From Aurelia coerulea (lineage: Eukaryota; Cnidaria; Scyphozoa; Semaeostomeae; Ulmaridae), in the NCBI GenBank assembly GCA_039566865.1, contig CM076952.1:17380501-17444500 (forward strand): 64,000 nt of DNA. Direction: 5' to 3'. Shown in pieces: positions 36,501-44,961 of the stretch. Positions within the stretch are counted from its first letter, which is position 1; each line of letters starts with the position of its first letter. The notes under the pieces were generated by a model. It made no database searches, was not told where the DNA came from, and saw only the letters and a program-made list of their open reading frames with translations. A program made the translations under genes and the position numbers.

Positions 36501-39500
36501 AGTTACTTACCTTAACTGTGAGAATTACATTATTGTTTGATTTGAAAACTTCAACAGCATCTTTGTGCAAAATGTTTTCAAAGCTCTTTCCATTTGCATC
36601 TAAAACTTGGTCTCCAACTCTGATTCCACAGCTTTCAGCAAGAGATCCTCGGTCAACTCTGCAAGAAACCAATAAAGTGTAAGGGCAAGGTATCGAATTT
36701 CCCCCCGAATACTCCTGTTTCAAAAATCACCAAAATTTTAATGACATTGGCCGATCTTTAAATCTCCTTTTTTTGGCAATTAGATCAAGGATCAAATTAC
36801 TTTTCCAGGAATAGCTAATCTTGTGATTGGCTTTAGAATGGGCAAATTTAACTCTTTTCAGGGCTGTTTGGTTTTGAATCATACTGCAAAAGAGTACTGA
36901 TGATTACTTGCTCAAGTTCTTTTTGTATATCGAGCTTCTAATTTGATCATAAACGCCAGAAAGGAATGCAAAACATAATTGGAGACTTGAAGGATCATGA
37001 CAAATCTCAAAATTTTGCTTTTATGTAAGATTGACAAAGTTGCTTTAAGATTATACCGGGTGTCCCAAAAAAAAGTATACAGATTTGGTTAACTCCAATG
37101 ATGTGAATTTAGCTTTAATCATGGCTAATCACTTTCAAAATGTTTCTCGATAGTTAACTTGAACATATATACCTCGTTGGTTGGTATTGGTGCTTTGAGA
37201 GCAGAAACATCAATCTTGAAAGCTCAAATTTTCGTCCACCTGCAAACCAGAGCTTTGGCCTTATGGACTTATATATTTCTTATGACACAGCGTATAAATC
37301 AACGATACCCTTTACAAAATTTGAACACCATTAGATCTTGTTTTACTCTGTTTTCCAGATGTCACCCCCCAGTCACCCATTGGGAAGTTTTTAAATTTTT
37401 CATAAATTTCAGTTCTTAATTTCGATGCGCTTAAAGAATTTGCATAGCCCAAAAGGCAAAAGCTCTGGCTTGCAAGTGGACGCAAATTTGAGTTTCAAAA
37501 TTGATATTTCTGCGCAGAAAGCACCAATACCAACAAACGAGGTATCTATGTTCAAGTTAACTATCGAGGAATATTTTGAGAGTGATTAGCCATTGATCAA
37601 AGCTAAATTCACATCACTGGAGCTAACCAAATCTGTATACATTTTTTTGGGACACCCGGTACTTTTTTGGGATACCCGGTAGATCTACAATCTTTTGCAG
37701 AGCACTGAATTTATATTAAACACATGATAGTCCATCTGGTTATCTTTTGAGAGCATCAGAAAGGGTAAAGGCATCATATAAACTACCTACTCTACTCTAC
37801 AGTACAGGTGTCCTGGTGGATATATGTAAACTAATAATCCTTTAAAAATACAAAAAATTTAGAGGACTGTTGATTGAATACAAACCTTCAAGCTTAACTC
37901 TCAAGGTTTCACTTAATGAAGTGTTAAGCATGAAACGTTGTATTCAATCAATACCCTACCGGGCGAGTCAATAAAAACAATCCCCGTTTGATAGGCCACA
38001 ACTCCCTGAATACCAAGACAATAATATCGGCAAATATATAATTTAATGGTAGAGATGTTCAAATCTACTTTGAAATTTACCTGATTGAAATCGGCCGCTC
38101 CGTTCTGAAATTATGAAGGATTTTCTTGAGAAATCCTCTTCAAGAAATCTTCAAAACGCTTTTGCACGTGCTATCTGCTTGGGAGGATGAGCAAGTCTTC
38201 CCCCTGGTATTAATAACCAATTCAAGGGGGTTCCGTTCTCCCAAGAGGACAAAATACATGAATACATTAGAGTGTTATCATTTTTAGGAAGAAAAGCCAA
38301 GGAAATTTTGTTCATCATTTTCACTTGTTTTTACAGGTTTTGGAAGGGGCTTTCTGCAGAAAATCTTCCATATCCAGGGGAAGGAATGGCCAATTAAAGC
38401 TGGGTAAATTACTGAACCTAATTGAACATATTGGCAATAAAACAAGACAGCTTTTATGTCATTGTTTCGATAGTCAGGGAGAAGTGGCCTTTCAAACGGG
38501 AATTGTTCTTTTTTTCTCACATGGTATAGCACATTGTCATACCTTTATAAAGAATTATTAGTCCACAGATACAGTACATATCATGACTTTTCTTGAGAAT
38601 TCTTTGATTCTAATGCAGATGAGCCCTGTACAGTAGCTGGTAGATCTAGGAAAGAATGTCTGAAAAGCCTTCCTTTAACATACACAACTAACAGCTGTTG
38701 AAATTTGAAATAGGTCTGCACAAGAATCTTCCTGTTTAAAAGCCCAATTTTACAATTTGCACAAAAATTACTTTTGGTTGCTTTCAAGTGTTTCCAGTTT
38801 ATTTCCTTAAACATTAGCTGATAATGTTTTCGCAAAAATGGAGCCAGAAAAACAAATCAATTAGGCTGGCTGTAAAGGCTTATTGTGTAACTGAAAACAA
38901 CTACTGAAAACAGAATTCTCAGTTATATACCTTGATACATAAATTCCAAGACCATATTCACATCCTCCTCTAATATTGAATCCAATGAAGCCATCTTTAC
39001 TTTGTTCTGTTATTAGATTTATCCTCCTCTCAGTCCCTTTGTTGTCAATGTTGAGAAGACTGCTATTTCTTCTGACAGATATTGAATTCTTGAATGTAAA
39101 ATTAAAGTTAATCATTAGCAATAAAATGAATTAACACTTTTTGTAAAAATTAATCTATATAGTAGAAACCCTGTGTAATACTGGGACATAAAGTATCTGA
39201 AATCTGATATTTATTCCATCTTAATCAACTTTCCAAATTGTGAAAAATCACCTGAGAGAAAAAGTCTGGGCCTTTTACAAGGGCTAGTTTTTTTTATAAT
39301 TTTTGAGCTCTATAAACAATGTGTAGAACTGATAATTAGATCAAGATTGTCAGATCTAAGAAGAAGATACCCACTTTTAACTTGTTCCCTTGTTTCCTGT
39401 TAATTGAACAAATTACAAAATCCACCAATTTTTTCCAGAAAAAAATGATTTTCCACAAATTTGTTCCCCTCTTTCATGCATTAAAATGCCAAGTATCCTT

Positions 39501-42500
39501 TCCACCCTAAAACCCCTTTGAAACCTCATTTTTGGAGGAAAAGAAGAGTAACTACCTGTTGATTTTCCTTTGCAAGTTTGTCCATAGCCGATGCAATACT
39601 TGAGTGACCTGATGCATTCAATGAAGATTGCAAAGAGGAAAAGCCAGGTTCTGCTGGAGTGAAATCAGTCAATGGACTCAATGGTCCTGAGCCATTTGTT
39701 ATTATTGATCTCTCATCACCCTGCTTTGCCCTGGAGATAAAAATCAATAATTTTGATGTTGCACAATTTAATATCACAGCATAAGTTTTAAACCCATGGA
39801 TACTGGTATTATCTAAAAAGGTAAATTAAAAAGGTAATCTTGATCCACCATGAATCCCGACCTTGGTGTCAGGGGGCAGGAGTTTCCATTTAACATTATG
39901 CAAAAACTTTGTTTCAAAATGAATTTGGGCCTGGACTTTGCAGAAAAGCACGTGAAAAATATTTGCTGATGCCATTTCTGAGATTCTGTCTTGTTGTTTT
40001 CGTTTTGTATCATCTATCTTTGTTGTAAAGGATGTTTTAAAAACACTTACCTTAAATGGATGAAGGTGAGCGTATTTGATGTCTTGCTGTTTTCCAAGCC
40101 CAATATTTGTTTTCTGCGTGTTGTTGCCTCGGGATTTTATATGAAGTGTAACTACAATCTGTTTACAGGCAACTCCAACCCTCACTGTTAGAAGTCATAG
40201 CGTCAAAGTCATGGTAAGATAGTAAATCTTGAATTTTTATCAGTTACTGTGTTGTTGATTTCATTTGTGATAGGTTGTACTCACAAACTAACTTCTCCTG
40301 TTGTCCATTTTATCATTTTACATAGATATTTTGAAATGTAGCTATATATTATTCTATATTCCTTGCAAACTGTTCCTCTACTTGCTACATTTTCAAAAAA
40401 CACCCGTATACCTCCTTTCCCTTCCCTTTCCCCTGGTACCCACAGCTTCATTATCCTGCTTCAGTTTTCTGAAATTTGATAACTTCAACAAGGTAGCTGC
40501 AAAGCCATTGTTACGAATTTAGGGTACGCTCACATTAGAGGCCATGCCAAAGATTAGGCCATTAAGACCGACTTGTGTTTGAGCTGAAAATTTACCAACA
40601 CAAACATGCGTACAGATTTAAGTTCAGTTTTGAGAAAGAGTTCATGAACATTTTGATGATGATGTGCTCATTTATAGCGTATCCCCTTATTTCAAAATTA
40701 ATTCGTTTTTGAAACTCTTACCATTTAAGGCGCTACAGCCCCCCTACTTGCTTACATTTCAGAGTTTGTTGGTGTAAGTTTGTTTGTTTGTTCGTCTTAG
40801 CAAAATATCTAAGAGATGTCTTTAAGGTAACTCTGCTTTCCGCTCTAGTGCACAGCGAGATGCCGTTTCGCAAAGCCACTCTCCTCAGAAAACAGTTAAT
40901 TTCTCCAATATTATTCGGTCTATCGAAAAGCGGTAAAAAGGATGTTGTTCTGTATAATCTGGGCAATCGAAAGATGTATAAATCGCAATGTTTCCATCAA
41001 CCCTGGCTTCGCCAATCCTTGCTCAAATCTTTTGGCTGATTTCAGAAAAGTGGATTTACCTCCAAAACTACTCGAAAAAGTTTCGATTTTTTTTCGCTCC
41101 ATCTTTAGCTAAGTAGTTGATCTACAACTTTGCCAAGTCTGATTTAAAAAGCTAGGCTAGATTTCCTGCAATCGAATTTTACATTTCTGTTTACTTTTTG
41201 ACATCGAAGGGGAAAAGCGTTGGTCAACAGCAAAATTTTTATGCGACAGGGTTAGCCCATGCTGAACGATTTGAGTACCCCCCCCCCCCCCGCCCGTAGA
41301 ATAGAATGTTTTTGCAAAAAAATTAGTTCTTGATCTAAGATCTATGCTCATTGTGGACTCTAAAAGAAATTGATAATTTGTGAATGCTTACGAAAGTCTC
41401 AAAAGACACCCAAAGCATGGTTTCGTGAAGTTGCTGGTAAAAATCAGTAATTTTTAATCAATAGATGCAAATGATACTTTTACAAGCGCACTTAGGATGT
41501 CTTTTGAGACCTGCGTATGGTATTCCCAAAAGATGACGTTCATTTGTTTGCCAATGGAAAAATTTCTGAAAGTTATTTCAAGCCTGAACTTTAGCAAGCG
41601 TGCTTCATAGCATGGTAATCTGTTGACCAAGGTTTCTCCCTTTTGCTGTCGAAAAATAAACAGAAATATGAAATTAGATTGCAGGAAATCTAGCCTAGCT
41701 TTGTCAATCAGACTTGGCAAAGTTGTAGATCAACTACTTAGCTAAAGATGGAGCGAAAAAAAATCGAAACTTTTTCGAGTAGTTTTGGAGGTAAATCCAC
41801 TTTTCTGAAATCAGCCAAAAGATTTGAGCAAGGATTTGCGAAGCCAGGGTTGATGGAAACATTGCGATTTATACATCTTTCGATTGCCCAGATTATACAG
41901 AACAACATCCTTTTTACCGCTTTTCGATAGGCCGAATAATATTGGAGAAATAAACTGTTTTCTGAGGAGAGTGGTTTTGCGAAACGGCATCTCACTGTGC
42001 ACTAGAGCGGAAAGCAGAGTTACCTTAAACTACGCTCAAATACCCCTCACTAATATCCCCTAATCAGTAGTCATTGCATACATATTCTTAGTTTCCTTGT
42101 TAGTTTTTTTTCTTCATTAGAGATCTCATTATATTTAGTGAGACATTTATTCTGTATTTATGTTTTGTTAAAGCAGACGATGCTCCTTGTATGTGTAGCA
42201 AGTCTAGATTGATAAATTGAAATTGTAAGATCTTTAAAAGCTATGTTGTTACATTAAACATTTCGTAATGTTTTGGGACTATCTTTTCTAGCATTTTCTG
42301 TGATCTTCCCCTGGAAGTTAAGCCAAGTTGGCAAACAAACCAAAATTTTCCCATCAAATCAAACAAAATCAATAACACATGACAAGAACTGCAACTTTCG
42401 AGAAGCTTCAGGCTAACATTTTGGAGGAAAAAGTCTGGAAACTTTCTGGATGAAAATAGTGCGATTGATGCTACCATACTCTATAGTCTGGATAAGCCTT

Positions 42501-43144
42501 ACATACCATGGGTTCATTTCAGGTGAACCAGCAAATATTTCCATTCTTGTTTCTTCTTTTACGACTAATTTTAATTTGTTGAGAGACAAAAGAAGGTTTC
42601 CCACAGATTGTAGTGGAATGCTCTGCAATGAAATACCATTTACTTCAATTAGCTGATCATTGGCCATCAACCCTGCAATTTGTGCAGGAGAGTTACTGGT
42701 GATTTTCGAAACATAAATCCCAATATCAGAATCTTTTCCACCACAGATTGAGAAGCCAAGATCAGTCCTTTCTGTTTTATCATTTGTTAAAGTAACAACA
42801 CGGTATTTTCCTGGGCTAGAAGTAGGCCTAGGTCCACCATTCATTGTTTCTCTGCTCGTATTTGGAGTGCTATGCTTCGGGTTAAATGCACTTCGAATGA
42901 GGGCATCGTATTTCTCAACATGGTTTGGTAAAACAAAGTTCCTGACATCTTTCAAAAGCTGTAACTTCACAGTTGTATTTAGGCAAGAAGTCAAAGATCT
43001 GACCAATTTTTCAACAGATTTACGAGTCCTGTAGTCTTTTAGAGCATACGAGAGGTATTGGCGTTCCTGTTCTGTGAGTAGTAACTTTGTATTCTGCCGC
43101 AATTGTAGAAGGCAGCGTTGTTTCAGGCTCTGGTTGGCAGCCAT
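16174..43144 (-). CDS. WHRN: Whirlin orthologue, complete gene (12 coding exons, 962 aa)
   Basis: Coding exons on the minus strand: 43144-42507, 39730-39556, 39088-38931, 36658-36511, 32847-32763, 30797-30282, 28684-28548, 26984-26893, 25509-25415, 19950-19342, 17237-17137, 16308-16174 (2889 nt, 962 residues; human whirlin 907). Domain order matches whirlin: helical harmonin-homology domain 1 (about 5-85), PDZ1 (113-197), PDZ2 (290-373), a polar serine-rich linker, harmonin-homology domain 2 (about 585-672), an acidic linker with an eight-aspartate run, and PDZ3 (about 873-960) at the C-terminus. GFSICGG, GFNIRGG and GISISGG are the three carboxylate-binding loops. The W-x3-GDERS segment after PDZ1 and the IPDERCLIEEYSWLAPDG segment after PDZ2 are whirlin hallmarks. 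The ATG has a good context (AAGATGG) and an in-frame TAA three codons upstream. In vertebrates whirlin is a scaffold in stereocilia and the Usher complex. PDZD7 is the closest alternative, but the overall layout and length favour whirlin. Confidence 0.93.
17137..17237 (-). CDS. WHRN: WHRN coding exon 11 (N-half of PDZ3)
   Basis: Residues 885-918, a 101-nt exon found by looking for the missing PDZ3 half. GISISGGRGSTQQPEIRIE corresponds to human GIAIEGGANTRQPLPRI. The acceptor is TTGTTCTAG and the donor GTTTGT. Phase 1 in and phase 0 out join exons 10 and 12 exactly. Confidence 0.9.
17286..17886. mobile_element. Foldback element, CCGGGTGTCCC termini (family 1)
   Basis: Two nearly complementary arms of about 270 bp (CCGGGTGTCCCAAAACGATT start, complement at end), TA at 17284-17285 and 17887-17888. 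TA targets and GGTGTCCCAAAA ends suggest Tc1/mariner mobilisation. Whirlin intron 10. Confidence 0.82.
17940..19283. mobile_element. Foldback element family 2 with a nested family 3 element
   Basis: Interior words AACATGCTAAAACG, TAATTTACCCGGCTTCAATC and AATTGAACATAT are shared with 37959-38524 and 50273-52005. The right end ACATACCCCCCGG stands before TA (19284-19285). The left border is not sharp. The element at 18357-18968 interrupts it. Confidence 0.6.
18357..18968. mobile_element. Foldback element family 3 (GGGACAAGGGCAGATTTTG), copy 1
   Basis: Inverted arms of about 250 bp; ATTGACACCGCAATTCAAAG at 18407 and its complement near 18915. Copies 2 and 3 at 29153 and 32887. Nested in the family 2 element at 17940-19283. 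Confidence 0.75.
19342..19950 (-). CDS. WHRN: WHRN coding exon 10 (coiled and acidic linker)
   Basis: Residues 682-885. It starts with a charged helical stretch (EAELLEKEKEEKTRKISKKY) and continues as a polar linker containing eight consecutive aspartates encoded by eight GAT codons. It ends at VAIPKEGKSLG, the first strand of PDZ3. The acceptor is CTTTTTCAG and the donor GTAAGT. Confidence 0.9.
20424..20755. repeat. Tandem duplication, 167-bp period
   Basis: Copy 1 20424-20590, copy 2 20591-20755, about 92% identical by eye (TATATGGATATCTA and TTAGGTTATAATGATCGATA in both). Whirlin intron 9. Confidence 0.9.
20943..20998. repeat. Tight hairpin, about 25-bp stem
   Basis: TGATACACAGCCCACCGAAAG followed after a six-base A-rich gap by CTTTCAGTGGGCTGTGTATCA. 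One mismatch. Inside element 20814-21759. Confidence 0.85.
21207..21701. mobile_element. AGCATAGG-ended element, copy 1 (9-bp target)
   Basis: Ends AGCATAGGGCTCAAATC / complement, with the shared block AAAAAGGTGCGTGTAAAATT. Flanks TAAGTACTC (21198-21206) and CAAGTCCTC (21702-21710) match 7 of 9. Nested in 20814-21759. Confidence 0.75.
21906..22423. mobile_element. Foldback element family 4 (CCGGGTGTCCTAAAATGATG)
   Basis: Inverted arms of about 230 bp; TA at 21904-21905 and 22424-22425. Same family as 50375-50963. Confidence 0.82.
22430..24520. other. No gene seen; LINE 3'-like fragments
   Basis: Part of whirlin intron 9. 22740-22800 (CAGGGGGTAATCATGATCTT and following) resembles the non-coding end of the LINE at 35420-35480. 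24340-24365 recurs inverted at 44336-44362. Nothing coding. Confidence 0.45.
24521..24569. repeat. (CAAT)n microsatellite
   Basis: Twelve uninterrupted CAAT units, ending a few bases before the foldback element at 24581. Confidence 0.95.
24581..25371. mobile_element. Foldback element, CGGGGTGTCTCAGAAAAAAG termini
   Basis: Complementary ends (right end TTTTTTGAGACATCCG), TA at 24579-24580 and 25372-25373. Immediately preceded by the CAAT microsatellite. Ends 43 nt from the donor side of whirlin exon 9 (25415). Confidence 0.78.
25415..25509 (-). CDS. WHRN: WHRN coding exon 9 (end of HHD2)
   Basis: Residues 650-682. FPHDIGRFDARVSKREMDTM aligns with human ISPQDLERFDHLVLRREIESM. The acceptor is CTTTTGCAG and the donor GTAAGT after GGTC. 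Confidence 0.9.
25756..26119. mobile_element. CCCGGAGGG element with 8-bp target, second copy
   Basis: CCCGGAGGGTAGGGGTGACA / CCCTCCCCCTCCCGGA ends; GAGTCCTA (25748-25755) and GAGTCCCA (26120-26127) match 7 of 8. The interior repeats CCCYAAAATTTAYG units. Same family as 2086-2402. Whirlin intron 8. Confidence 0.75.
26330..26440 (+). pseudogene. Relic of a retrotransposon reverse transcriptase C-terminus
   Basis: The frame reads GRVDGTKR, stop, GRQRTGWQDVLKELTGMSLH. The GRQR-x-W-x-D-V pattern is common at the end of LINE polymerases. Only about 35 codons survive. Confidence 0.4.
26893..26984 (-). CDS. WHRN: WHRN coding exon 8 (HHD2)
   Basis: Residues 620-650. YLEKGDIELFASNILEILDS continues the helical domain. 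The acceptor is CTTTTCAG and the donor GTAGTT after ATCAG. Confidence 0.9.
28290..28460 (-). mobile_element. 5S-rRNA-like SINE (SINE3 type) remnant
   Basis: The minus strand reads GGTGATTGAAGTTAAGCGCGG, then TTTGAGATC and CCGGATGGGTGACC. This matches the internal-promoter half of eukaryotic 5S rRNA (GATCACCGAAGTTAAGC ... TGGATGGGTGACC). The first part of 5S and its closing stem are absent, so it is not a functional 5S gene. It lies in whirlin intron 7, sense orientation. Confidence 0.62.
28548..28684 (-). CDS. WHRN: WHRN coding exon 7 (start of HHD2)
   Basis: Residues 574-619. REWLQYIEEKAKETLNVNDY aligns with the first helices of whirlin harmonin-homology domain 2 (human LLEEQARHLLNEQEHATMAY). 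The acceptor is TTTTTGCAG and the donor GTATGT. Confidence 0.9.
28953..28991. repeat. (AAC)n microsatellite
   Basis: Interrupted AAC repeat, about eleven units. Confidence 0.9.
29153..29740. mobile_element. Foldback element family 3, copy 2, between 95-bp direct repeats
   Basis: CAAGGACTGATAAGGTTAC at the left, GTAACATTATCTATCCTTG at the right. Direct repeats beginning AAAATGGTACCTTTTTCGTA stand outside both ends (29060-29150 and 29750-29840). Confidence 0.72.
29850..30228. mobile_element. TAA-flanked MITE, GGGCCTGTTTACATG termini
   Basis: Inverted ends (GGGCCTGTTTACATGAGAAA / complement) about 40 bp. TAA at 29847-29849 and 30229-30231. Interior GGCTGACAGGCGAG words repeat. Ends 53 nt from the exon 6 donor of whirlin. 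Confidence 0.84.
30282..30797 (-). CDS. WHRN: WHRN coding exon 6 (Ser-rich linker)
   Basis: Residues 402-574. The acceptor is GCTTTATAG and the donor GTGAGT. It is a low-complexity polar region rich in Ser, Glu and Asp, with a basic end (KAKFSIRSKKKA). No domain is recognised. It is open for 516 nt and in phase on both sides. Confidence 0.9.
31325..31400 (+). repeat. Penelope/LINE 3'-flank-like motif
   Basis: GCTGAGGATGGCACG...CATGCCGAAACGT has the same 'GA-GG...GCCGAAACGT' layout as the flank at 6103. Sequence at 31385-31420 is repeated in reverse orientation at 26186-26215 (TTACAACTCCGTTG core). A likely retroelement 3' end; no coding part is left. Confidence 0.35.
31565..32178. mobile_element. 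Foldback element family 5
   Basis: CCGGGTGAACCAGAAAAAAG / CTTTTTTTCTGGCTCACCCGG-type ends, arms of about 280 bp, TA at 31563-31564 and 32179-32180. Whirlin intron 5. Confidence 0.82.
32763..32847 (-). CDS. WHRN: WHRN coding exon 5
   Basis: Residues 374-402. AVGKIPDERCLIEEYSWL matches the conserved strand after whirlin PDZ2 (human VGRLPHARTTVDETKWI). The acceptor is TTCTACAG and the donor GTAATG. A foldback element begins about 40 nt upstream of the acceptor. Confidence 0.9.
32887..33483. mobile_element. Foldback element family 3, copy 3, abutting whirlin exon 5
   Basis: ACAAGGGCAGATTTTGTAAT at the left and its complement ending at 33483. It starts about 40 nt upstream of the exon 5 acceptor. 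Confidence 0.78.
34274..35260 (+). pseudogene. LINE reverse transcriptase C-terminal fragment, one internal stop
   Basis: About 328 codons in one frame, broken only by TGA at 34856 (expected Arg codon). It lacks the endonuclease and the catalytic YxDD region, which would lie upstream of the truncation point. The single lesion implies a fairly recent insertion. Confidence 0.82.
34274..35593 (+). mobile_element. 5'-truncated LINE insertion with 11-bp target duplication
   Basis: The C-terminal part of a non-LTR reverse transcriptase (LDAKLSFSAHIKEAI, LYKLYVQPHLDYGDAIYH, ESVQYSAALAVTRTWRGTSR) continues into a Cys/His tail (MCPTNDGVEDTEHFLLHCP). One TGA at 34856-34858 interrupts an otherwise open frame from 34274 to 35260. 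The element ends in A-rich sequence and is flanked by ATTTGAGCTTT at 34263-34273 and 35594-35604. It sits inside the TA-type foldback element 33834-35762, splitting its two arms. Confidence 0.88.
35764..36328. mobile_element. Foldback element family 2, degraded copy
   Basis: Adjacent to the LINE-split element. It shares the CTCCCTAAATAT, CAACATGTTCAATTG and ATTGAATATATCAGCAATAA words with other family 2 copies. The right end GACTCACCCAG is degenerate. Confidence 0.5.
36511..36658 (-). CDS. WHRN: WHRN coding exon 4 (C-half of PDZ2)
   Basis: Residues 325-373, with the conserved core IRVGDQVLDANGKSFENILH and VILTVK. The acceptor is TTTCTTGCAG and the donor GTAAGT. Confidence 0.93.
37056..37659. 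mobile_element. Foldback element family 1, third copy
   Basis: Same arms and ends as 17286-17886. TA at 37054-37055 and 37660-37661. A second short copy of the right end (GGGATACCCGG, 37669-37679) follows, itself before TA. Confidence 0.82.
37959..38524. mobile_element. Foldback element family 2
   Basis: CCGGGCGAGTCAATAAAAAC at the left and a decayed complement at the right; TA at 37957-37958 and 38525-38526. Arms pair over most of their length (CCCCGTTTGATAGGCC with GGCCTTTCAAACGGG). Confidence 0.7.
38931..39088 (-). CDS. WHRN: WHRN coding exon 3 (N-half of PDZ2)
   Basis: Residues 272-324. The acceptor is TACATTCAAG and the donor GTATAT after ATCAAG. It encodes GFNIRGGCEYGLGIYVS, nearly identical to the vertebrate whirlin PDZ2 loop region (IRGGAEYGLGIYI). 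Confidence 0.92.
39556..39730 (-). CDS. WHRN: WHRN coding exon 2 (inter-PDZ linker)
   Basis: Residues 213-271. The acceptor is TTATCTCCAG and the donor GTAGTT. It encodes a Ser/Pro-rich linker (AKQGDERSIITNGSGPLSPL). The length of 175 nt closes phase between exons 1 and 3. Confidence 0.85.
40821..42029. repeat. Long inverted repeat, about 350-bp arms at about 97-98% identity
   Basis: From TTTAAGGTAACTCTGC (40821) to its complement (42029). The arms 40821-41165 and 41688-42029 differ at only a handful of positions, and weaker pairing continues inward to about 41420/41480. Open frames in one arm recur as the mirror frame in the other, so they are not evidence of protein. Whirlin intron 1. Confidence 0.88.
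42507..43144 (-). CDS. WHRN: WHRN coding exon 1 (HHD1 and PDZ1)
   Basis: Residues 1-212. The first 85 residues form the helical harmonin-homology domain (LLTEQERQYLSYALKDYR, ending VRNFVLPNHVEKYDALI). PDZ1 follows, with GFSICGG and IGIYVSKI. Of the two possible donors, GTATGT after CCATG is chosen because it joins in phase to exon 2 and restores the conserved tryptophan (NPW-AKQGDERS). The alternative GTAAGG six bases on breaks the frame. Confidence 0.92.
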
Positions 43145-43824
43145 CTTGTTTTAGGCCGAATATGAGTTTGACATCAAGTTGGCATGTATTTCATCATAGA
43201 TTCAGTGTATCTATTGTGTAGCTGGCCGTGCTTCCTGTTAACTTTCCTTCATAATCAGCTCGATAGCAAATTTCATCTGTTATGCATCTGTTTACATGTT
43301 TCTTGTAAACAAATCCACATAGCGCTAACTTTGATGAGATTACTCTTCCGACTGTTTCAAAAGAATGTTGTAGTTGTTGGGCAAACAATCTATTGTGCAC
43401 ATGCGCACATGCTGCTAATTGTTAACAAACATTCTCCGAATAAACTCCCTGCCACCAGTCAAAAGCTTTTGAACCTTTCTGGACTTGTCCGAGAGGCCGA
43501 AACGATTAATAATTGGGGCTAGTGGCTTGTCTGAGCGCACGATCGACAGTCGCTTCGCTTCGCCTCCTCCACGCATATCTGGGGAATAATTTACCCCTGA
43601 CGTAAAACCTACCCTGGCGCAATTTTACTATTGTGGGAATTTACAGGAGGCAATGATCCCACCCACTTATCTTGTAGGTTTGTACCCCTACCGCCCCTAC
43701 CTCTATGACTCCCACTTGGTTCATGACTCGGTTTGCTTGCATCATCAAGTCACAAAATACATGGTAAATCCAAAATGCTTTGCGACTGTCGACGGTTTTG
43801 TTGGGGAGACGAGCATCGGCGTAG

Positions 43825-43985
43825 GGGGAGATAAAATTCGCCTCCTAAACGGGGGGGCATCCTTCTTCTTTCGGCATGTTTGCCCGATAAAAAATCCATT
43901 GTTTCAGGAAATTTCGCCTGACTTAAGGCGGATTTCTGCCCGATTGTGGCTGATTTCTGCAAAATTTTCCGACGTTGGGGGGCTG
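43825..43985 (+). repeat. Dispersed repeat, copy 2 (partner at 8905)
   Basis: Homologous in inverted orientation to 8905-9025. GC-richer than its surroundings (GGGGGGCTGCAGCCCCCC palindrome at 43976-43997). Confidence 0.55.
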
Positions 43986-44044
43986 CAGCCCCCCTGTCTC
44001 ATACGCCTACGGAGACGAGATACCGTTTGTCCGAGGAAACGCAT

Positions 44045-44180
44045 GTGTTCCCCCGTGCAGTAGGTTAAGGCTCATGCGCAAAAGCGTTTTGGCTTGGAAC
44101 TCGGACGGTGTACTTGCTCCTCCTCTCGCTGTCCTCTTCCGACGGGCGCACGAGCATTAACCTATTGCACGGGGGGACAC
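44045..44180. mobile_element. 136-bp foldback element
   Basis: GTGTTCCCCCGTGCAGTAGG at the left pairs with CCTATTGCACGGGGGGACAC at the right; GCTCATGCGC pairs with GCGCACGAGC. Confidence 0.72.
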
Positions 44181-44961
44181 TTGTTTGTAATATGAGAAGA
44201 GTAGGACCGATTTTGACAAACTAAATTTTCTGATCGAAGTTGATATGTTAGCTACACAGGTAGTATCAGCTTCAGGGATCAAAATAACGAAGTGCTCAAA
44301 CAAAAAGACCATATTCTAGAGAGAAGAAACAAATGAGTAATCCACTGTGGGCAAAAATATTTATGTCTGGTAACGTGTCTGGTAAATGGTTTGAGAGCCA
44401 CAGGCTTTCAAACATCTGCACACTTTTTTGACTTACCCGGTAGTGAAGAGAGGAAAGATATACCATTATCCATACCATTACATGTATAAATTCACAGCCT
44501 TGAAATAAACGTAATCATATTTCTACAATACTTAAAAATAACATCTACAATCAATTTAACGTAAAAACAAACGCATACAAAATTCCATTCTATAAAAATA
44601 AGAGTCTAAAAACACCCCTGTCTAACTAAGTGCCCCAGTGAGAGGTCAGATTCTGGCCGAGGCAACGGGGATGAATTTTGTAAACAAAAGAACCAGGTCA
44701 CCGAAAGTCAAAGCGATTTACCCTTCTGATGAATATATTTCACAACTCTGAGTACACTAAATCAAATCAAAATAAACAGAGAGCAAAACTTTTTGCTTGG
44801 GTGCACTGACAGTGTGGAATTTGTTCTGCAGAAACGCGAATCGCTTGGTCTTCTCGGAGACCTGATTCTTTCGCTTAACACAAAATCACTTTGACTGACT
44901 GGTGATGGAAAATAACAGTTAAATTTTCACCTGGGAGCTCCAATTTTGTACCGAGGAAAAC

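Noticed and set aside
40788..42002. Matching open frames in both arms of the long inverted repeat (two different peptides, each seen twice).
   Set aside because: The duplication is fully explained by the DNA inverted repeat. There is no domain, no start context and no conserved codon pattern beyond the repeat itself.
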